Shown piece by piece: positions 1-9,125 of a stretch of DNA of 64,000 nucleotides. The stretch is taken from positions 18,526 to 82,525 of the forward strand of contig CAZAOK010000003.1 of assembly GCA_964486725.1 (NCBI GenBank). Reading direction: 5' to 3'. Both the position numbers and the translations under genes were made by a program. Source of the stretch: M55B154 sp964486725 (GTDB lineage Bacteria; Spirochaetota; UBA4802; UB4802). The notes under the pieces were generated by a model. The model searched no databases. It saw only the letters and a list, made by a program, of their open reading frames with translations, and was not told the DNA's origin. Positions within the stretch are counted from its first letter, which is position 1, and each line of letters begins with the position of its first letter.

Positions 1-645
1 AACAGGCCTGGAATAATTAAACCCGGAACAGTTGGTCCTCCATTGAAAAACACAAAGGTGAAAATATCCGATGAAGGGGAAATACTAATCAAAGGGCCCC
101 AGGTGATGAAGGGATATTACAAGAATAAAGCCGCGACTAAAGAAGTTTTTACTAAGGATAATTTCTTCAGAACAGGGGATATAGGTATAATTGATGAAAT
201 GGGTCGACTTGCTATTACGGGTCGAATTAAAGATATTATTGTTACTTCAGGTGGTAAAAACATATCTCCGCAGAATATCGAAAACAGCCTGAAGGAGTCC
301 AAGTATATCGAGCAGGTTGCCATCATCGGTGACAAACGAAAATATTTATCAGCGTTGATAATACCCGCGTTCGACGAAGTTAAAAAATGGGCGAAACGTA
401 AAAATATTCAGTTTACGGATAGTACAGATCTGATCCAAAAATCTGAGGTGAATGAGCTGATAAGCAATGAAATCGAGAAATTCACCAAAAACCTTGCCCG
501 CGTCGAACAGATAAGAAAATTTAAACTCCTGGATGCTGAATGGAGCCAGGAGACCGGGGAGCTCACACCTACTCTCAAGCTGAAGAGAAGAGTCATTGAT
601 GAAAAATATGCGAAAGAAATCGAAAGCATGTATCCCCAGGATTAA
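1..645 (+). CDS. AMP-forming acyl-CoA synthetase (long-chain fatty acid-CoA ligase type), C-terminal part
   Basis: The reading frame is open from base 1, so the 5' end lies outside the window; about 214 residues are seen. This is the C-terminal third of an adenylate-forming enzyme that activates a fatty acid with ATP and CoA. Visible family motifs are a TGD block (FFRTGDIG), the hinge motif GRIKDIIVTSGGKNISP and, near the end, TPTLKLKRR, which holds the usual catalytic lysine. The insert between hinge and end resembles FadD15-type long-chain ligases. The gene converges on ahcY with a shared terminator between them. The acyl specificity cannot be read from this part. Confidence 0.85.
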   Translation, partial: NRPGIIKPGTVGPPLKNTKVKISDEGEILIKGPQVMKGYYKNKAATKEVFTKDNFFRTGDIGIIDEMGRLAITGRIKDIIVTSGGKNISPQNIENSLKESKYIEQVAIIGDKRKYLSALIIPAFDEVKKWAKRKNIQFTDSTDLIQKSEVNELISNEIEKFTKNLARVEQIRKFKLLDAEWSQETGELTPTLKLKRRVIDEKYAKEIESMYPQD

Positions 646-671
646 TCATCGATATGATAACAGGCAAACAA

Positions 672-699
672 AAAAGGCAACGTGAATACGTTGCCTTTT
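672..699. terminator. bidirectional Rho-independent terminator
   Basis: An 8-bp perfect stem (GGCAACGT/ACGTTGCC) with a 4-nt loop is flanked by A and T runs on both sides. It therefore works for the acyl-CoA synthetase gene (+) and for ahcY (-), which converge here. Confidence 0.85.
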
Positions 700-726
700 A
701 GCTTATTAATAGCCAGTTGCAATATG

Positions 727-2190
727 TTAATAGCGGTAATGATCCGGCTTGTATGGACCTTCAACTGGTACACCAAGATATTCAGCCTGTTTAGGTGTCA
801 ATTTTTCAAGATGAACATCAAGACGATCAAGATGCAATCGTGCCACTTCTTCATCAAGTTCTTTAGGGAGTGTATATACCTGGTTATCAAGTTTTTCACT
901 TGCAAGTTTGATTTGCGCCAGTGTCTGGTTGGTAAAACTATTACTCATAACAAAACTTGGGTGACCTGTAGCATTACCAAGATTAACGAGACGCCCTTCT
1001 GAAAGTACAATGATTGAATTGCCTGATTTCAATGTCCACACGTCAACCTGTGGTTTTATAGTTGTTTTTTTGCACTCGGGAGAATTTTCAAGATAGCTCA
1101 TCTGTATCTCACTATCAAAATGTCCTATATTACACATGACAGCCTCGTTTTTCATCTTTTCCATGTGTTCACCCGTAATTACATCACAACATCCGGTGGC
1201 AGTAACAAAAATGTCACCCTGTGTTATAACTTCATTAAGCGTTCTAACTTCGTACCCTTCCATACTTGCCTGGAGAGCACAGATCGGATCAATTTCAGTT
1301 ATTATTACACGGGCACCAAAACCTTTCATTGACTGAGCACAACCTTTGCCCACATCCCCATATCCGCATATAACTACTACTTTACCGGAAATCATAATAT
1401 CAGTTCCACGTTTAATACCATCAGCAAGTGATTCACGACAGCCATAAAGATTGTCAAATTTTGACTTTGTAACAGAATCATTAACATTTATAGCTGGAAA
1501 CAATAATTCACCATTTTTCGCAAGCTGATACAACCTGTGCACACCCGTGGTTGTTTCTTCAGATACACCACGAATCTTTTTAGCAATTGCTGTCCATTTG
1601 CCTGGTTCATTTTTATAAGATACTGCCAGTCTTTCTATTAAACATGCCATATCGGGATTATCATATTCTTTATCCAGTATTGAAGGATCTTTCTCAATAT
1701 CTACACCAAGATGCACATACATTGTGGCATCCCCACCATCATCAACAATCAAATCCGGTCCTGTGCCGTCTGGCCAGGTCAATGCCTGTTCTGTACACCA
1801 CCAGTATTCACGAAGTGTTTCACCTTTCCATGCAAATACTGCTGCCTGTCCGGATTCTGCTATTGCGGCTGCTGCGTGATCCTGTGTTGAAAAAATATTG
1901 CAAGAAGCCCAGCGTACATCGGCCCCAAGTTCGATCAATGTTTCGATAAGCATTGCAGTCTGGATAGTCATATGCAGGCTACCCATTATCTTTAATCCCT
2001 TTAATGGCTTTTCTTTGCCGTATTTTTCGCGAACAGCCATAAGACCAGGCATTTCATTTTCTGAAAGTTGCATCTCAACTCTACCGTCCCTGGCAAGTGA
2101 AATATCTTTCACTTTATAAGGAAGAGCAGGGTCATATGCTAAAAATGAATTTGAATCATTTTCTACTGACTGTGATGTATTTTTACCCAT
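727..2190 (-). CDS. ahcY: S-adenosylhomocysteine hydrolase
   Basis: The 487-residue protein hydrolyses S-adenosylhomocysteine to adenosine and homocysteine, using bound NAD, and so clears the inhibitor left by SAM-dependent methylation. Family motifs seen are GSLHMTIQTAMLIETL near the N-terminus, the NAD Rossmann loop GYGDVGKGCAQS, GHPSFVMSNSF and the conserved C-terminal tail KPDHYRY. The length fits the long bacterial form. The start ATG is preceded by GGGAGC. A TTGACA/TATCTT promoter lies about 85 bases upstream. The gene is a single-gene unit, and no SAH riboswitch structure was evident in the leader. Confidence 0.97.
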   Translation of the reverse strand: MGKNTSQSVENDSNSFLAYDPALPYKVKDISLARDGRVEMQLSENEMPGLMAVREKYGKEKPLKGLKIMGSLHMTIQTAMLIETLIELGADVRWASCNIFSTQDHAAAAIAESGQAAVFAWKGETLREYWWCTEQALTWPDGTGPDLIVDDGGDATMYVHLGVDIEKDPSILDKEYDNPDMACLIERLAVSYKNEPGKWTAIAKKIRGVSEETTTGVHRLYQLAKNGELLFPAINVNDSVTKSKFDNLYGCRESLADGIKRGTDIMISGKVVVICGYGDVGKGCAQSMKGFGARVIITEIDPICALQASMEGYEVRTLNEVITQGDIFVTATGCCDVITGEHMEKMKNEAVMCNIGHFDSEIQMSYLENSPECKKTTIKPQVDVWTLKSGNSIIVLSEGRLVNLGNATGHPSFVMSNSFTNQTLAQIKLASEKLDNQVYTLPKELDEEVARLHLDRLDVHLEKLTPKQAEYLGVPVEGPYKPDHYRY

Positions 2191-2275
2191 TTTTGCTCCC
2201 TGTTATGTTTTTTATGATTGCTTGGAAAATTAAATTAATTGCGAGGTAATAATAAATTTTTTAGTTTATTAAGTA

Positions 2276-2303
2276 AAGATAGTACTATATTAAAAAGTGT
2301 CAA
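2276..2303 (-). promoter_or_regulatory. putative sigma-70 promoter of ahcY
   Basis: On the minus strand there is TTGACA (2303-2298), a 16-nt spacer and TATCTT (2281-2276). It lies upstream of the ahcY start in an otherwise AT-rich gap. Confidence 0.55.
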
Positions 2304-2360
2304 GAAAATAAACCGGTTAGTATATTTTAAAAAATATACCCTGGTACCGATAATTAGAAT

Positions 2361-2912
2361 ATGAAAGATATTTACCCTGTAAAATCAGCTGTATTATTGA
2401 CCATAATAATATTTACAATTATCTTTACCGGTTGTGTGCCACCTGATACAATCAGGTACAATCAATTCAGTAATCTTGGAAATCCACGAAAAAATTTAAT
2501 ACATACAGCTGAAAGATACATTGGAGTTAAGTACAAAAATGGTGGGAATAATCCATCAGGGTTTGACTGCTCAGGGTATGTGTACTATGTGTATAATAAA
2601 AACGGTTACAAGTTGCCAAGATCTTCTGTGGAACAATTCAGAAGAGGAAGGGAAATACCTCTACGATACGCAAAACCCGGTGACCTTGTTTTTTTCAACA
2701 CATCAGGCAGAAGGATTTCACATGTAGCCATATACACTGGTAACAACCGCTTTATCCATGCGCCAAGCTCTGGGAAAAGAGTATCCTATGCCAGAATTGA
2801 CAATTCTTACTGGAAAGAAAGATTTGTATGTGCCGTAACTTATTTTAGAAAAAAACCCGCATATGGCAAAACTAATGATAAAAGAAGTACAATACCAATC
2901 AGATATCAATAG
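2361..2912 (+). CDS. NlpC/P60 family lipoprotein (cell-wall peptidase)
   Basis: The 183-residue protein begins with a hydrophobic signal and the lipobox FTGC, so it is expected to be lipid-anchored in the envelope. The NlpC/P60 cysteine-peptidase fold follows. The catalytic Cys is in FDCSGYVYYVY, and the catalytic His is in SHVAIYTGNNRFIHAP. The domain contains the usual 'PGDLVFF' segment. Family members cut peptide stems of peptidoglycan, typically D-Glu-meso-DAP bonds. It has the length of a single-domain Spr-type hydrolase, with no extra cell-wall-binding domain. Confidence 0.9.
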   Translation: MKDIYPVKSAVLLTIIIFTIIFTGCVPPDTIRYNQFSNLGNPRKNLIHTAERYIGVKYKNGGNNPSGFDCSGYVYYVYNKNGYKLPRSSVEQFRRGREIPLRYAKPGDLVFFNTSGRRISHVAIYTGNNRFIHAPSSGKRVSYARIDNSYWKERFVCAVTYFRKKPAYGKTNDKRSTIPIRYQ

Positions 2913-2943
2913 GTATTGTCAGAACATGAATAGTATATATTTC

Positions 2944-2972
2944 TTGACAAAATATTCATATCGGACTATTTT
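2944..2972 (+). promoter_or_regulatory. putative sigma-70 promoter of coaD
   Basis: TTGACA (2944-2949) and TATTTT (2967-2972) are separated by 17 nt, 30 bases upstream of the coaD start. Confidence 0.6.
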
Positions 2973-3002
2973 GCTTAATCGGAGAGGATAGGCTGGCTTT
3001 TT

Positions 3003-3488
3003 ATGCGAATTGGAATATACCCTGGATCATTTGATCCTTTAACCAATGGTCACCTTGATATCATAGAAAGGGCAAAGCGAGTATGCGATAAGCTTTATGT
3101 TGCGGTTGCCCGAAACAGTGACAAAAAACCTCTTTTCTCAGTTGAGGAGAGGATTGAGATGTTATCAAAATGCTGCGATAATGAAGGATGTACTTCTCTT
3201 GAAATCGTATCATTTGAAGGTCTTCTTGCTGATTTTTGCAGGGAGAAGAAAATAGATATCATTATTCGTGGATTGCGGGCCATCGTTGACTTTGAATATG
3301 AGTACGCAATAGCACTCATGAACAGGCAACTTGCTCCAGGTGTTGAAACAACATTCTTGATGGCTAAGAGTGAATATTCATTTGTTTCTTCAAACATGGT
3401 AAAGGAAGTAGCCAGTTACGGTGGCAATGTATCTCCACTAGTTCCTCAATTTGTCAATAAAAAGCTGCAGGATAAGTTTTCCTCCTGA
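3003..3488 (+). CDS. coaD: phosphopantetheine adenylyltransferase
   Basis: The 161-residue enzyme transfers AMP from ATP to 4'-phosphopantetheine, the penultimate step of coenzyme A synthesis. It shows the nucleotidyltransferase signature YPGSFDPLTNGHLDII (with the GHLD variant of HxGH), the substrate-binding block RGLRAIVDFEYE, and FVSSNMVKEVASYGG near the end. The length is standard. The Shine-Dalgarno sequence is weak, since GGAGAGG lies unusually far from the ATG. A hairpin separates it from rny. Confidence 0.96.
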   Translation: MRIGIYPGSFDPLTNGHLDIIERAKRVCDKLYVAVARNSDKKPLFSVEERIEMLSKCCDNEGCTSLEIVSFEGLLADFCREKKIDIIIRGLRAIVDFEYEYAIALMNRQLAPGVETTFLMAKSEYSFVSSNMVKEVASYGGNVSPLVPQFVNKKLQDKFSS

Positions 3489-3505
3489 TCCCTTCCGGTT
3501 TTCGA

Positions 3506-3541
3506 GATACTATTATCTGTAAATATACAGGTAATAATATC
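3506..3541 (+). other. inverted repeat between coaD and rny
   Basis: A 15-bp near-perfect stem (one mismatch and one G-U type wobble) encloses a 6-nt AAATAT loop. There is no T-run after it, so it is not a standard terminator. It could be an RNA 3'-end or processing structure. Confidence 0.4.
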
Positions 3542-3595
3542 TGCATAATTAATTAATGTAGAGTGAAACAATATGACTATGATAGGAGGATACAT

Positions 3596-5131
3596 ATGAA
3601 TGTCGGGACAATCCTCCTGATTGCAGCTCTCCCGGTTACAGGTATAGCAGGATACGCAATACGTGCGTATCTTGGCAAAATAAAGCTTAATTCTGCAGAA
3701 TCACAATCGCACAGGATTGTTCAGGATGCGATAAAGGATGCCGAATCCAAGCGTAAAGAACTCCTCATCGAGACAAAAGATCAACTTCTCAAAGAAAAGA
3801 ATATTTTTGAGAAGGAGATGAGAGAACGAAGAGTTGAATTGCAGAATATTGAAAGACGTATTCTGCAAAAAGAAGAAAACCTGGACAGCAGAACTCAGGA
3901 ACTCGAAAAGCAGGAAAAAGTTCTTCAGTTAAGAGAGCGCGAAAATCAGGAAAAAGAAGAAGAATTAAGAAGAGAATTTGAAAATCATCGCAAAGAACTC
4001 GAAAGAATTTCCGGACTTACCAGTGAAGAAGCAAAACAACTTCTTTTAAAAAATCTTGAAAATGAAGTACGATTTGAATCAATTAAGTTGATCAACAAGA
4101 TCGACGAAGAAGCAAGAAGAACAGCTGACAAGAAAGCAAAAGAGATCGTTCTTACCGCTATTCAGCGAAGTGCCTCAGAATACACATCCGAAAGTACAAT
4201 CACTACAGTATCTTTGCCATCTGATGACATGAAAGGCAGGATTATCGGAAGAGAAGGGCGAAATATTCGAACTCTTGAAAATCTTACCGGTGTAGATATG
4301 ATTATAGATGATACTCCGGAAGTTGTTGTTATATCCGGTTTTGATCCTGTTCGCCGTGAAATAGCAAGGTTATCTCTTGAAAGATTGATACAAAACGGAA
4401 GAATTCACCCCGCAAGAATTGAAGAAGTTGTAGAAAAGGTTACCGAGGAACTTGAAGAAAGCATGCTTGATGAAGGTGAAAGAGGAGCATTTGAACTCGG
4501 AATACCCGGAATAAGCAAAGACGCCCTGTATCAGATCGGTAAGCTTAAGTACAGAAGCAGTTATGGTCAAAGTGTGCTTTCACATAGTAAAGAGGTTGCA
4601 AATTTAGCCGGAATAATGGCAGGAGAACTTAAGCTGAATGTGCAACTTGCCAAGCGGGCTGGACTGCTTCACGATATTGGAAAGGGCAGCATCGTAGAAG
4701 GTGAAGGTGCTCATGCCATTGTTGGTGCTGAAATGGCGAAAAAGTTTGGTGAAGATGATAACGTTATCAATATAATCGCATCTCATCATAATGACAGGGA
4801 GCCCCAGTCATTTGAAGCAATACTTGTTCAGGTAGCTGATGCCATTTCTGCTTCAAGGCCTGGTGCAAGACGTGAATCCCTTGATACCTACTTAAAAAGA
4901 CTTGAAAACCTGGAAAACATAGCATCTACATTCAAGGGTGTTGATAAATGTTATGCCATACAGGCCGGACGCGAAATAAGGGTTATGGTTTCAAATGAGC
5001 TTGTAAACGATGAAAAAGCACAAATTCTAGCCAGGGAGATTGCAGAAAAAATAGAATCAGAACTTAAATATCCTGGCATAGTAAGAGTAACTGTCATTCG
5101 CGAAACAAGAATAGTTGATTACGCAAAATAA
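3596..5131 (+). CDS. rny: ribonuclease Y
   Basis: This membrane-anchored endoribonuclease initiates mRNA decay. The start chosen is the ATG at 3596, because a perfect AGGAGG sits 6 nt before it; an in-frame GTG at 3563 lacks one. This gives 511 residues, close to the family norm. Order of parts: N-terminal transmembrane helix (residues about 3-22), long charged coiled coil (about 30-170), KH domain with the loop GRIIGREGRNIRTLE, then an HD domain with GLLHDIGKG and ASHHND as metal-binding motifs. It is followed by a hairpin and a terminator and stands alone transcriptionally from ymdB, a common genomic partner of rny. Confidence 0.96.
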   Translation: MNVGTILLIAALPVTGIAGYAIRAYLGKIKLNSAESQSHRIVQDAIKDAESKRKELLIETKDQLLKEKNIFEKEMRERRVELQNIERRILQKEENLDSRTQELEKQEKVLQLRERENQEKEEELRREFENHRKELERISGLTSEEAKQLLLKNLENEVRFESIKLINKIDEEARRTADKKAKEIVLTAIQRSASEYTSESTITTVSLPSDDMKGRIIGREGRNIRTLENLTGVDMIIDDTPEVVVISGFDPVRREIARLSLERLIQNGRIHPARIEEVVEKVTEELEESMLDEGERGAFELGIPGISKDALYQIGKLKYRSSYGQSVLSHSKEVANLAGIMAGELKLNVQLAKRAGLLHDIGKGSIVEGEGAHAIVGAEMAKKFGEDDNVINIIASHHNDREPQSFEAILVQVADAISASRPGARRESLDTYLKRLENLENIASTFKGVDKCYAIQAGREIRVMVSNELVNDEKAQILAREIAEKIESELKYPGIVRVTVIRETRIVDYAK

Positions 5132-5137
5132 TTCCTG

Positions 5138-5172
5138 GCGATCTACAATGATTTTATATCATTGTAGATCGC
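5138..5172. other. perfect inverted repeat after rny
   Basis: A 15-bp perfect stem (GCGATCTACAATGAT and its complement) with a 5-nt loop starts 7 bases after the rny stop. It has no T-run. The standard terminator follows at 5195. It may protect or process the 3' end of the mRNA. Confidence 0.45.
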
Positions 5173-5194
5173 GTAAAAGAATAATGAAGAACGG

Positions 5195-5235
5195 GGATGA
5201 CAGCCTTCAATGGTTGTCATCCTGTTTCTTTTTTT
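5195..5235 (+). terminator. Rho-independent terminator after rny
   Basis: An 11-bp stem (GGATGACAGCC/GGTTGTCATCC, one G-U) with a 6-nt loop is followed by TGTTTCTTTTTTT. Confidence 0.85.
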
Positions 5236-5276
5236 ACTACTTAATTTTAATAATATAGTATTATACTAAGTGCAAT

Positions 5277-6065
5277 ATGGTAAATAATAACGAAATAAAA
5301 GTTCTCATGATTGGTGATATCGTAGGCAAACCTGGTAGAAAAATCATTAAAAATAGACTTGCCGATATTTCCAAATCGCATAAAATTAATAAAGTGATAG
5401 CTAATGGTGAAAATTCTGCGGGTGGCCTATCTATTACCCCGGATGTCGCATCAGAATTATTCGATTGTGGAGTGGATGTCATTACAACGGGAAATCACGT
5501 ATGGAATAATAAATCGATAAATGATATGCTGGACAACGAACCACGACTTCTTCGACCGGCTAACTATCCGGAAGGTGCTCCAGGATCGGGAATATTTACA
5601 TTTAGCAATATGTCACCAAAAATATCCGTGATGAACCTTCAGGGCAGAGTTGAGATGCAGCCAATTGATTGTCCATTCAGGAAATTTGATCAACTTTATA
5701 ACAATCTTGATGATAAAAATGATATCATAATTGTTGACTTTCACGCCGAAGCCTCATCAGAAAAAAAGGCTTTCGGGTGGTATCTTGACGGAAGGGCTTC
5801 TGCGGTATGCGGAACTCATACACATGTGCAAACCGCTGATAACGAAATATTACCCGGTGGTACCGCGTATATTTCTGATATTGGCATGACAGGTTCATTT
5901 AATTCAGTAATAGGTATGAACAAGGAGAAATCCATCGATAATTTCCTTAATCAGACGAGAATACGTTTTGAAGTCGCAACTGGAGATAATCGAATTAATG
6001 GAGTAATCTTAACTTTTTCACTTGAAGGAAAAACTTTAGGAATCGAACGTCTTGTGGTAAAATGA
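5277..6065 (+). CDS. YmdB-family metallophosphoesterase
   Basis: The 262-residue protein belongs to the TIGR00282/YmdB family of dinuclear-metal phosphodiesterases. In Bacillus, YmdB hydrolyses 2',3'-cAMP and affects the RNase Y-related regulatory network. Metal-binding motifs seen are MIGDIVGKPGR, ANGENSAGG, TTGNHVWNN, VDFHAEASSEK and GTHTHVQTAD, together with the conserved SDIGMTG. The position directly after rny, with only the terminator between, matches the frequent rny-ymdB pairing. No good Shine-Dalgarno sequence precedes the ATG. Confidence 0.9.
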   Translation: MVNNNEIKVLMIGDIVGKPGRKIIKNRLADISKSHKINKVIANGENSAGGLSITPDVASELFDCGVDVITTGNHVWNNKSINDMLDNEPRLLRPANYPEGAPGSGIFTFSNMSPKISVMNLQGRVEMQPIDCPFRKFDQLYNNLDDKNDIIIVDFHAEASSEKKAFGWYLDGRASAVCGTHTHVQTADNEILPGGTAYISDIGMTGSFNSVIGMNKEKSIDNFLNQTRIRFEVATGDNRINGVILTFSLEGKTLGIERLVVK

Positions 6066-6077
6066 GGGAAGATATCC

Positions 6078-6107
6078 TTGACAATATAGTTGTAATATAA
6101 ATATATT
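6078..6107 (+). promoter_or_regulatory. putative promoter of dxs-tlyA
   Basis: TTGACA (6078-6083) and TATATT (6102-6107) are 18 nt apart, about 37 bases before the GTG start of dxs. Confidence 0.55.
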
Positions 6108-6143
6108 TATTCGTGTAAATTTTAATAATATTGGAATAAATTT

Positions 6144-8072
6144 GTGTCACTTCTCGAAGACATACATGAAGTTGAAGACATCAAAACACTTGACCTGGAT
6201 CAACTTAAAATTCTTGCATACGACATCAGAAAAGATATAATTGACGTTGTATCCAAGAATGGGGGCCACCTGTCTTCTTCGCTTGGTACAGTGGAATTGA
6301 CCCTGTCATTACATTATGTATTCAATTCTCCAAAAGACAAAATAATCTGGGATGTAGGACATCAAAGCTACGCGCACAAGCTTCTTACCGGAAGAAAAGA
6401 TACTTTTAAAACATTGCGTACTTTTGAAGGTATCAGTGGTTTCCCCAAAAATTCCGAATCACCTCATGACTGTTATAACACAGGACACAGTAGTACCTCA
6501 CTATCACTTGCACTTGGTGAAGCAATTTCCAGGGATCTGCATAAGAATAATAACAAGGTTATTGCGGTTATCGGGGACGGATCACTGACTGCAGGTATGG
6601 CCTTTGAGGCATTAAATCAGATTGGACATCTTAAAAAAGATGTTATAATAATTCTTAATGATAATGAACATTCAATTGATAAAAATGTTGGCGCTCTCTC
6701 TGAATATCTTCTCAGGGTTATAACAGGAAGTATGTACAACAAGCTTCGTAAAAAATCATATGATTTTATACGAAAGATTCCCCGTTATGGTATAAAGATT
6801 TTTAATCTTTTTGATAAGATCGAAGCCAGGATAAAAGGAATATTTTTGCCTGGAAGTTTTTTCGAAGATTTGGGTATCAGGTATTTCGGTCCGGTTGACG
6901 GACATAACATACATATGCTCGTGGAAATGATGCAGCGAATAAGCCAGATCAACGTTGGTCCTAAAATTATCCACGTGTATACGAAAAAGGGAAAAGGGTA
7001 CGAGCCAGCAGAAAAAAAACCAGCAATTTTTCATGGTACAGGGCCATTTAACATTAAAACAGGTAAGCAGTTATCAAAAAATACTAATCTTAACTTCTCA
7101 AGCATAGCCGGTAAAACCCTCGCCGCGATTGCAAGGAAAGACAAAAAAATTATTGGCATAACAGCCGCGATGAAACTTGGTACCGGCCTGCATGAATTTG
7201 AAAAAATAGCTCCTGAACGGTTTTTTGACGTAGGTATATGCGAACAGCATGCCATAACGATGGCAGCATCAATCGCCAAAAATGGATTCAAACCATTTGT
7301 TTCAATTTACTCAACGTTTTTACAGCGTGCCTATGATCAGCTTGTTCATGATGTTGGTATAATGAATTTGCCTGTTAAATTGCTTATAGACAGGGCTGGT
7401 ATTGTTGGCGATGATGGAGAAACACATCACGGCCTTCTTGATATAAGCCTGATACGAACCATCCCTAATTTTGTTTTACTTGCTCCAACAAATGGTATAG
7501 AACTCCGTGATATGTTATATTTCGCGGCATCATATGACAAAGGTCCAATTGCAATCCGCTATCCCAGGGGTGAAGCCCTTTCAAGTGAAATTCGTTTAAG
7601 TCAATTCAATAAATTCAATTATCCATCAATTCATACTTTAATCACTGGTAATGATATTGCCATATTCGCTGTTGGTGACATGACAAAAGTAGCAATTGAT
7701 GTTAATAATCTATTACGCAAACAGGATTTTACAGCAACTGTTGTGTCCCTTTTATCTTTAAAACCATTAGATTCAATCGCAATCAATCAAATTATAGATA
7801 CTCATAAATATTTCATTACCCTTGAAAACGCATACATCGGTGGTGGTATTGGAGAATACTTAAATACCCGTGTTGAAAACAAAAATTTACACAAATTACT
7901 GTTTAATGGTGGTTTTCCTGATCGATTCATTCCCCATGGAAAACCCGATCAGTTATTTGCACTTAACCAACTTGACGCGGAATCACTAACAGGAATTATT
8001 ATTAATAATATTAATCAAAGATCTTTTGATGAACAAAAAAACACGCCTCGACGCATACCTCGCAGAGCATAA
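6144..8072 (+). CDS. dxs: 1-deoxy-D-xylulose-5-phosphate synthase
   Basis: The 642-residue thiamine-diphosphate enzyme condenses pyruvate and glyceraldehyde-3-phosphate, the first step of the MEP isoprenoid pathway. It begins at GTG. Motifs seen are GGHLSSSLGTVELT, WDVGHQSYAHKLLTGR, the ThDP block GDGSLTAGMAFEALN, the transketolase-like pyrimidine domain with FDVGICEQHAI (catalytic Glu), and DRAGIVGDDGETHHG. The length is normal. Its 3' end overlaps tlyA by 44 bases, so the two are translationally coupled. The same pathway is represented again by the ispH fusion at 14.5-16.2 kb. Confidence 0.97.
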   Translation: MSLLEDIHEVEDIKTLDLDQLKILAYDIRKDIIDVVSKNGGHLSSSLGTVELTLSLHYVFNSPKDKIIWDVGHQSYAHKLLTGRKDTFKTLRTFEGISGFPKNSESPHDCYNTGHSSTSLSLALGEAISRDLHKNNNKVIAVIGDGSLTAGMAFEALNQIGHLKKDVIIILNDNEHSIDKNVGALSEYLLRVITGSMYNKLRKKSYDFIRKIPRYGIKIFNLFDKIEARIKGIFLPGSFFEDLGIRYFGPVDGHNIHMLVEMMQRISQINVGPKIIHVYTKKGKGYEPAEKKPAIFHGTGPFNIKTGKQLSKNTNLNFSSIAGKTLAAIARKDKKIIGITAAMKLGTGLHEFEKIAPERFFDVGICEQHAITMAASIAKNGFKPFVSIYSTFLQRAYDQLVHDVGIMNLPVKLLIDRAGIVGDDGETHHGLLDISLIRTIPNFVLLAPTNGIELRDMLYFAASYDKGPIAIRYPRGEALSSEIRLSQFNKFNYPSIHTLITGNDIAIFAVGDMTKVAIDVNNLLRKQDFTATVVSLLSLKPLDSIAINQIIDTHKYFITLENAYIGGGIGEYLNTRVENKNLHKLLFNGGFPDRFIPHGKPDQLFALNQLDAESLTGIIINNINQRSFDEQKNTPRRIPRRA

Positions 8073-8847
8073 TATTTCCGATTCACGGGAAAAAGCGAAA
8101 AAAGAGATTATCGCCGGTTGGGTAAAAGTAGACGGGGAGACAGTACGGGTCCCTTCTCGAACAGTTACTGGTACAGAAAATATTAGTGTACAGCGACCTG
8201 GTGGAATATTTGTAAGCCGCGGTGGTGAAAAACTTGAAAAAGCTCTTACTGTGTTTCACATCAACGTAAATGGTAAAACCATACTCGATCTGGGTTCATC
8301 GACAGGTGGTTTCACGGACTGCCTTTTAAAAAAAGGAGCCGGGAAGGTATATGCTGTAGATGTTGGATATGGCCAGCTTGATTACCGCTTGCGACAGGAT
8401 TCAAGGGTGGTAGTTATGGAACGAACTAACGCGAGAGATCTTACGATTGACAGTTTTCAAGATGAAATTGACTTAATTACAGCTGACCTGTCATTCATCT
8501 CGATTGTTAAGGTTGTTACCCATCTTGTTTCAATCTTCAGCAATATAAATTCGGTATTATTGATTAAACCACAATTCGAAGCAGAATATGGTCAACATAA
8601 AAAAGGTGTTGTCCGTAATAAAACCAGTCACGTTGCCATATTAAATAATGTATTACGTTCACTCACTGAAACAGGTGTGGTTGTACACGACCTGACATAT
8701 TCACCAATCACAGGCCCCAAGGGTAACATCGAATTTTTATGTTACTGTACCATAAATCCATGTTCAAATATCAATAATCAGAATAAGCAACAGATCCTCG
8801 AATCGATTGATACCATCGTGAACGATGCTCATAATTACTTCGTATGA
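8029..8847 (+). CDS. tlyA: TlyA-family rRNA 2'-O-methyltransferase / hemolysin-like protein
   Basis: The 272-residue protein has an N-terminal S4 RNA-binding domain (LDAYLAEHNISDSREKAKK, residues about 4-60) and an FtsJ-type SAM methyltransferase domain. The SAM loop is ILDLGSSTGGFTDCLL, followed by YAVDVGYGQLD. Family members methylate 16S and 23S rRNA; in spirochaetes they were first named as hemolysins. The ATG at 8029 is preferred over the TTG one codon earlier. It overlaps the end of dxs, a pairing (dxs-tlyA) found in many bacteria. Confidence 0.92.
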   Translation: MNKKTRLDAYLAEHNISDSREKAKKEIIAGWVKVDGETVRVPSRTVTGTENISVQRPGGIFVSRGGEKLEKALTVFHINVNGKTILDLGSSTGGFTDCLLKKGAGKVYAVDVGYGQLDYRLRQDSRVVVMERTNARDLTIDSFQDEIDLITADLSFISIVKVVTHLVSIFSNINSVLLIKPQFEAEYGQHKKGVVRNKTSHVAILNNVLRSLTETGVVVHDLTYSPITGPKGNIEFLCYCTINPCSNINNQNKQQILESIDTIVNDAHNYFV

Positions 8848-8880
8848 TCAAAAAAACATCATTTTCTTGTTTTATTCATG

Positions 8881-8915
8881 ACAGGTTGGAAATATTTGTT
8901 GACCTGTTTTTTTTT
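8881..8915 (+). terminator. probable terminator after tlyA
   Basis: ACAGGT...ACCTGT (6-bp stem plus a weak AT inner stem) is followed by a run of nine T. Confidence 0.6.
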
Positions 8916-8940
8916 ATCTGTTTTTTATTAAAACTAACGT

Positions 8941-9089
8941 AATGAATCAGCTGTCATGCTGAATAATCTAAATTATTCTAAAATGAATAATAGACCTGCA
9001 TCTCCCCCGCCTTCGGCGGGGGGAGATGCTCAAATTCCTTTTCATTATGAAGTAAATGATCAATATTTTAATCATAGCTGAGTAGTCAC
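8941..9089 (-). repeat. dispersed hairpin element, family 1, copy A
   Basis: A roughly 149-bp intergenic element fills most of the 278-bp gap between tlyA and the next gene. Its ends match as an inverted repeat of the type GTNACTACTCAGCTRT, imperfect at the left end. It carries a central GC-rich hairpin at 8998-9029 (14-bp stem with one bulge, loop TTC). Read on the minus strand it is almost identical to copy B at 39055-39181. Confidence 0.85.
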
Positions 9090-9125
9090 AAACTAACAAG
9101 AATATCTGAGTCGGAAAACAAAACA

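Noticed and set aside
682..1002. A 106-codon open frame on the plus strand opposite ahcY
   Set aside because: It is the complement of a well-conserved gene with no own ribosome site or family pattern.
8998..9029. GC-rich hairpin as a terminator of tlyA
   Set aside because: No T-run follows, it is shared by all copies of a dispersed repeat in both orientations, and a better terminator lies at 8881-8915.
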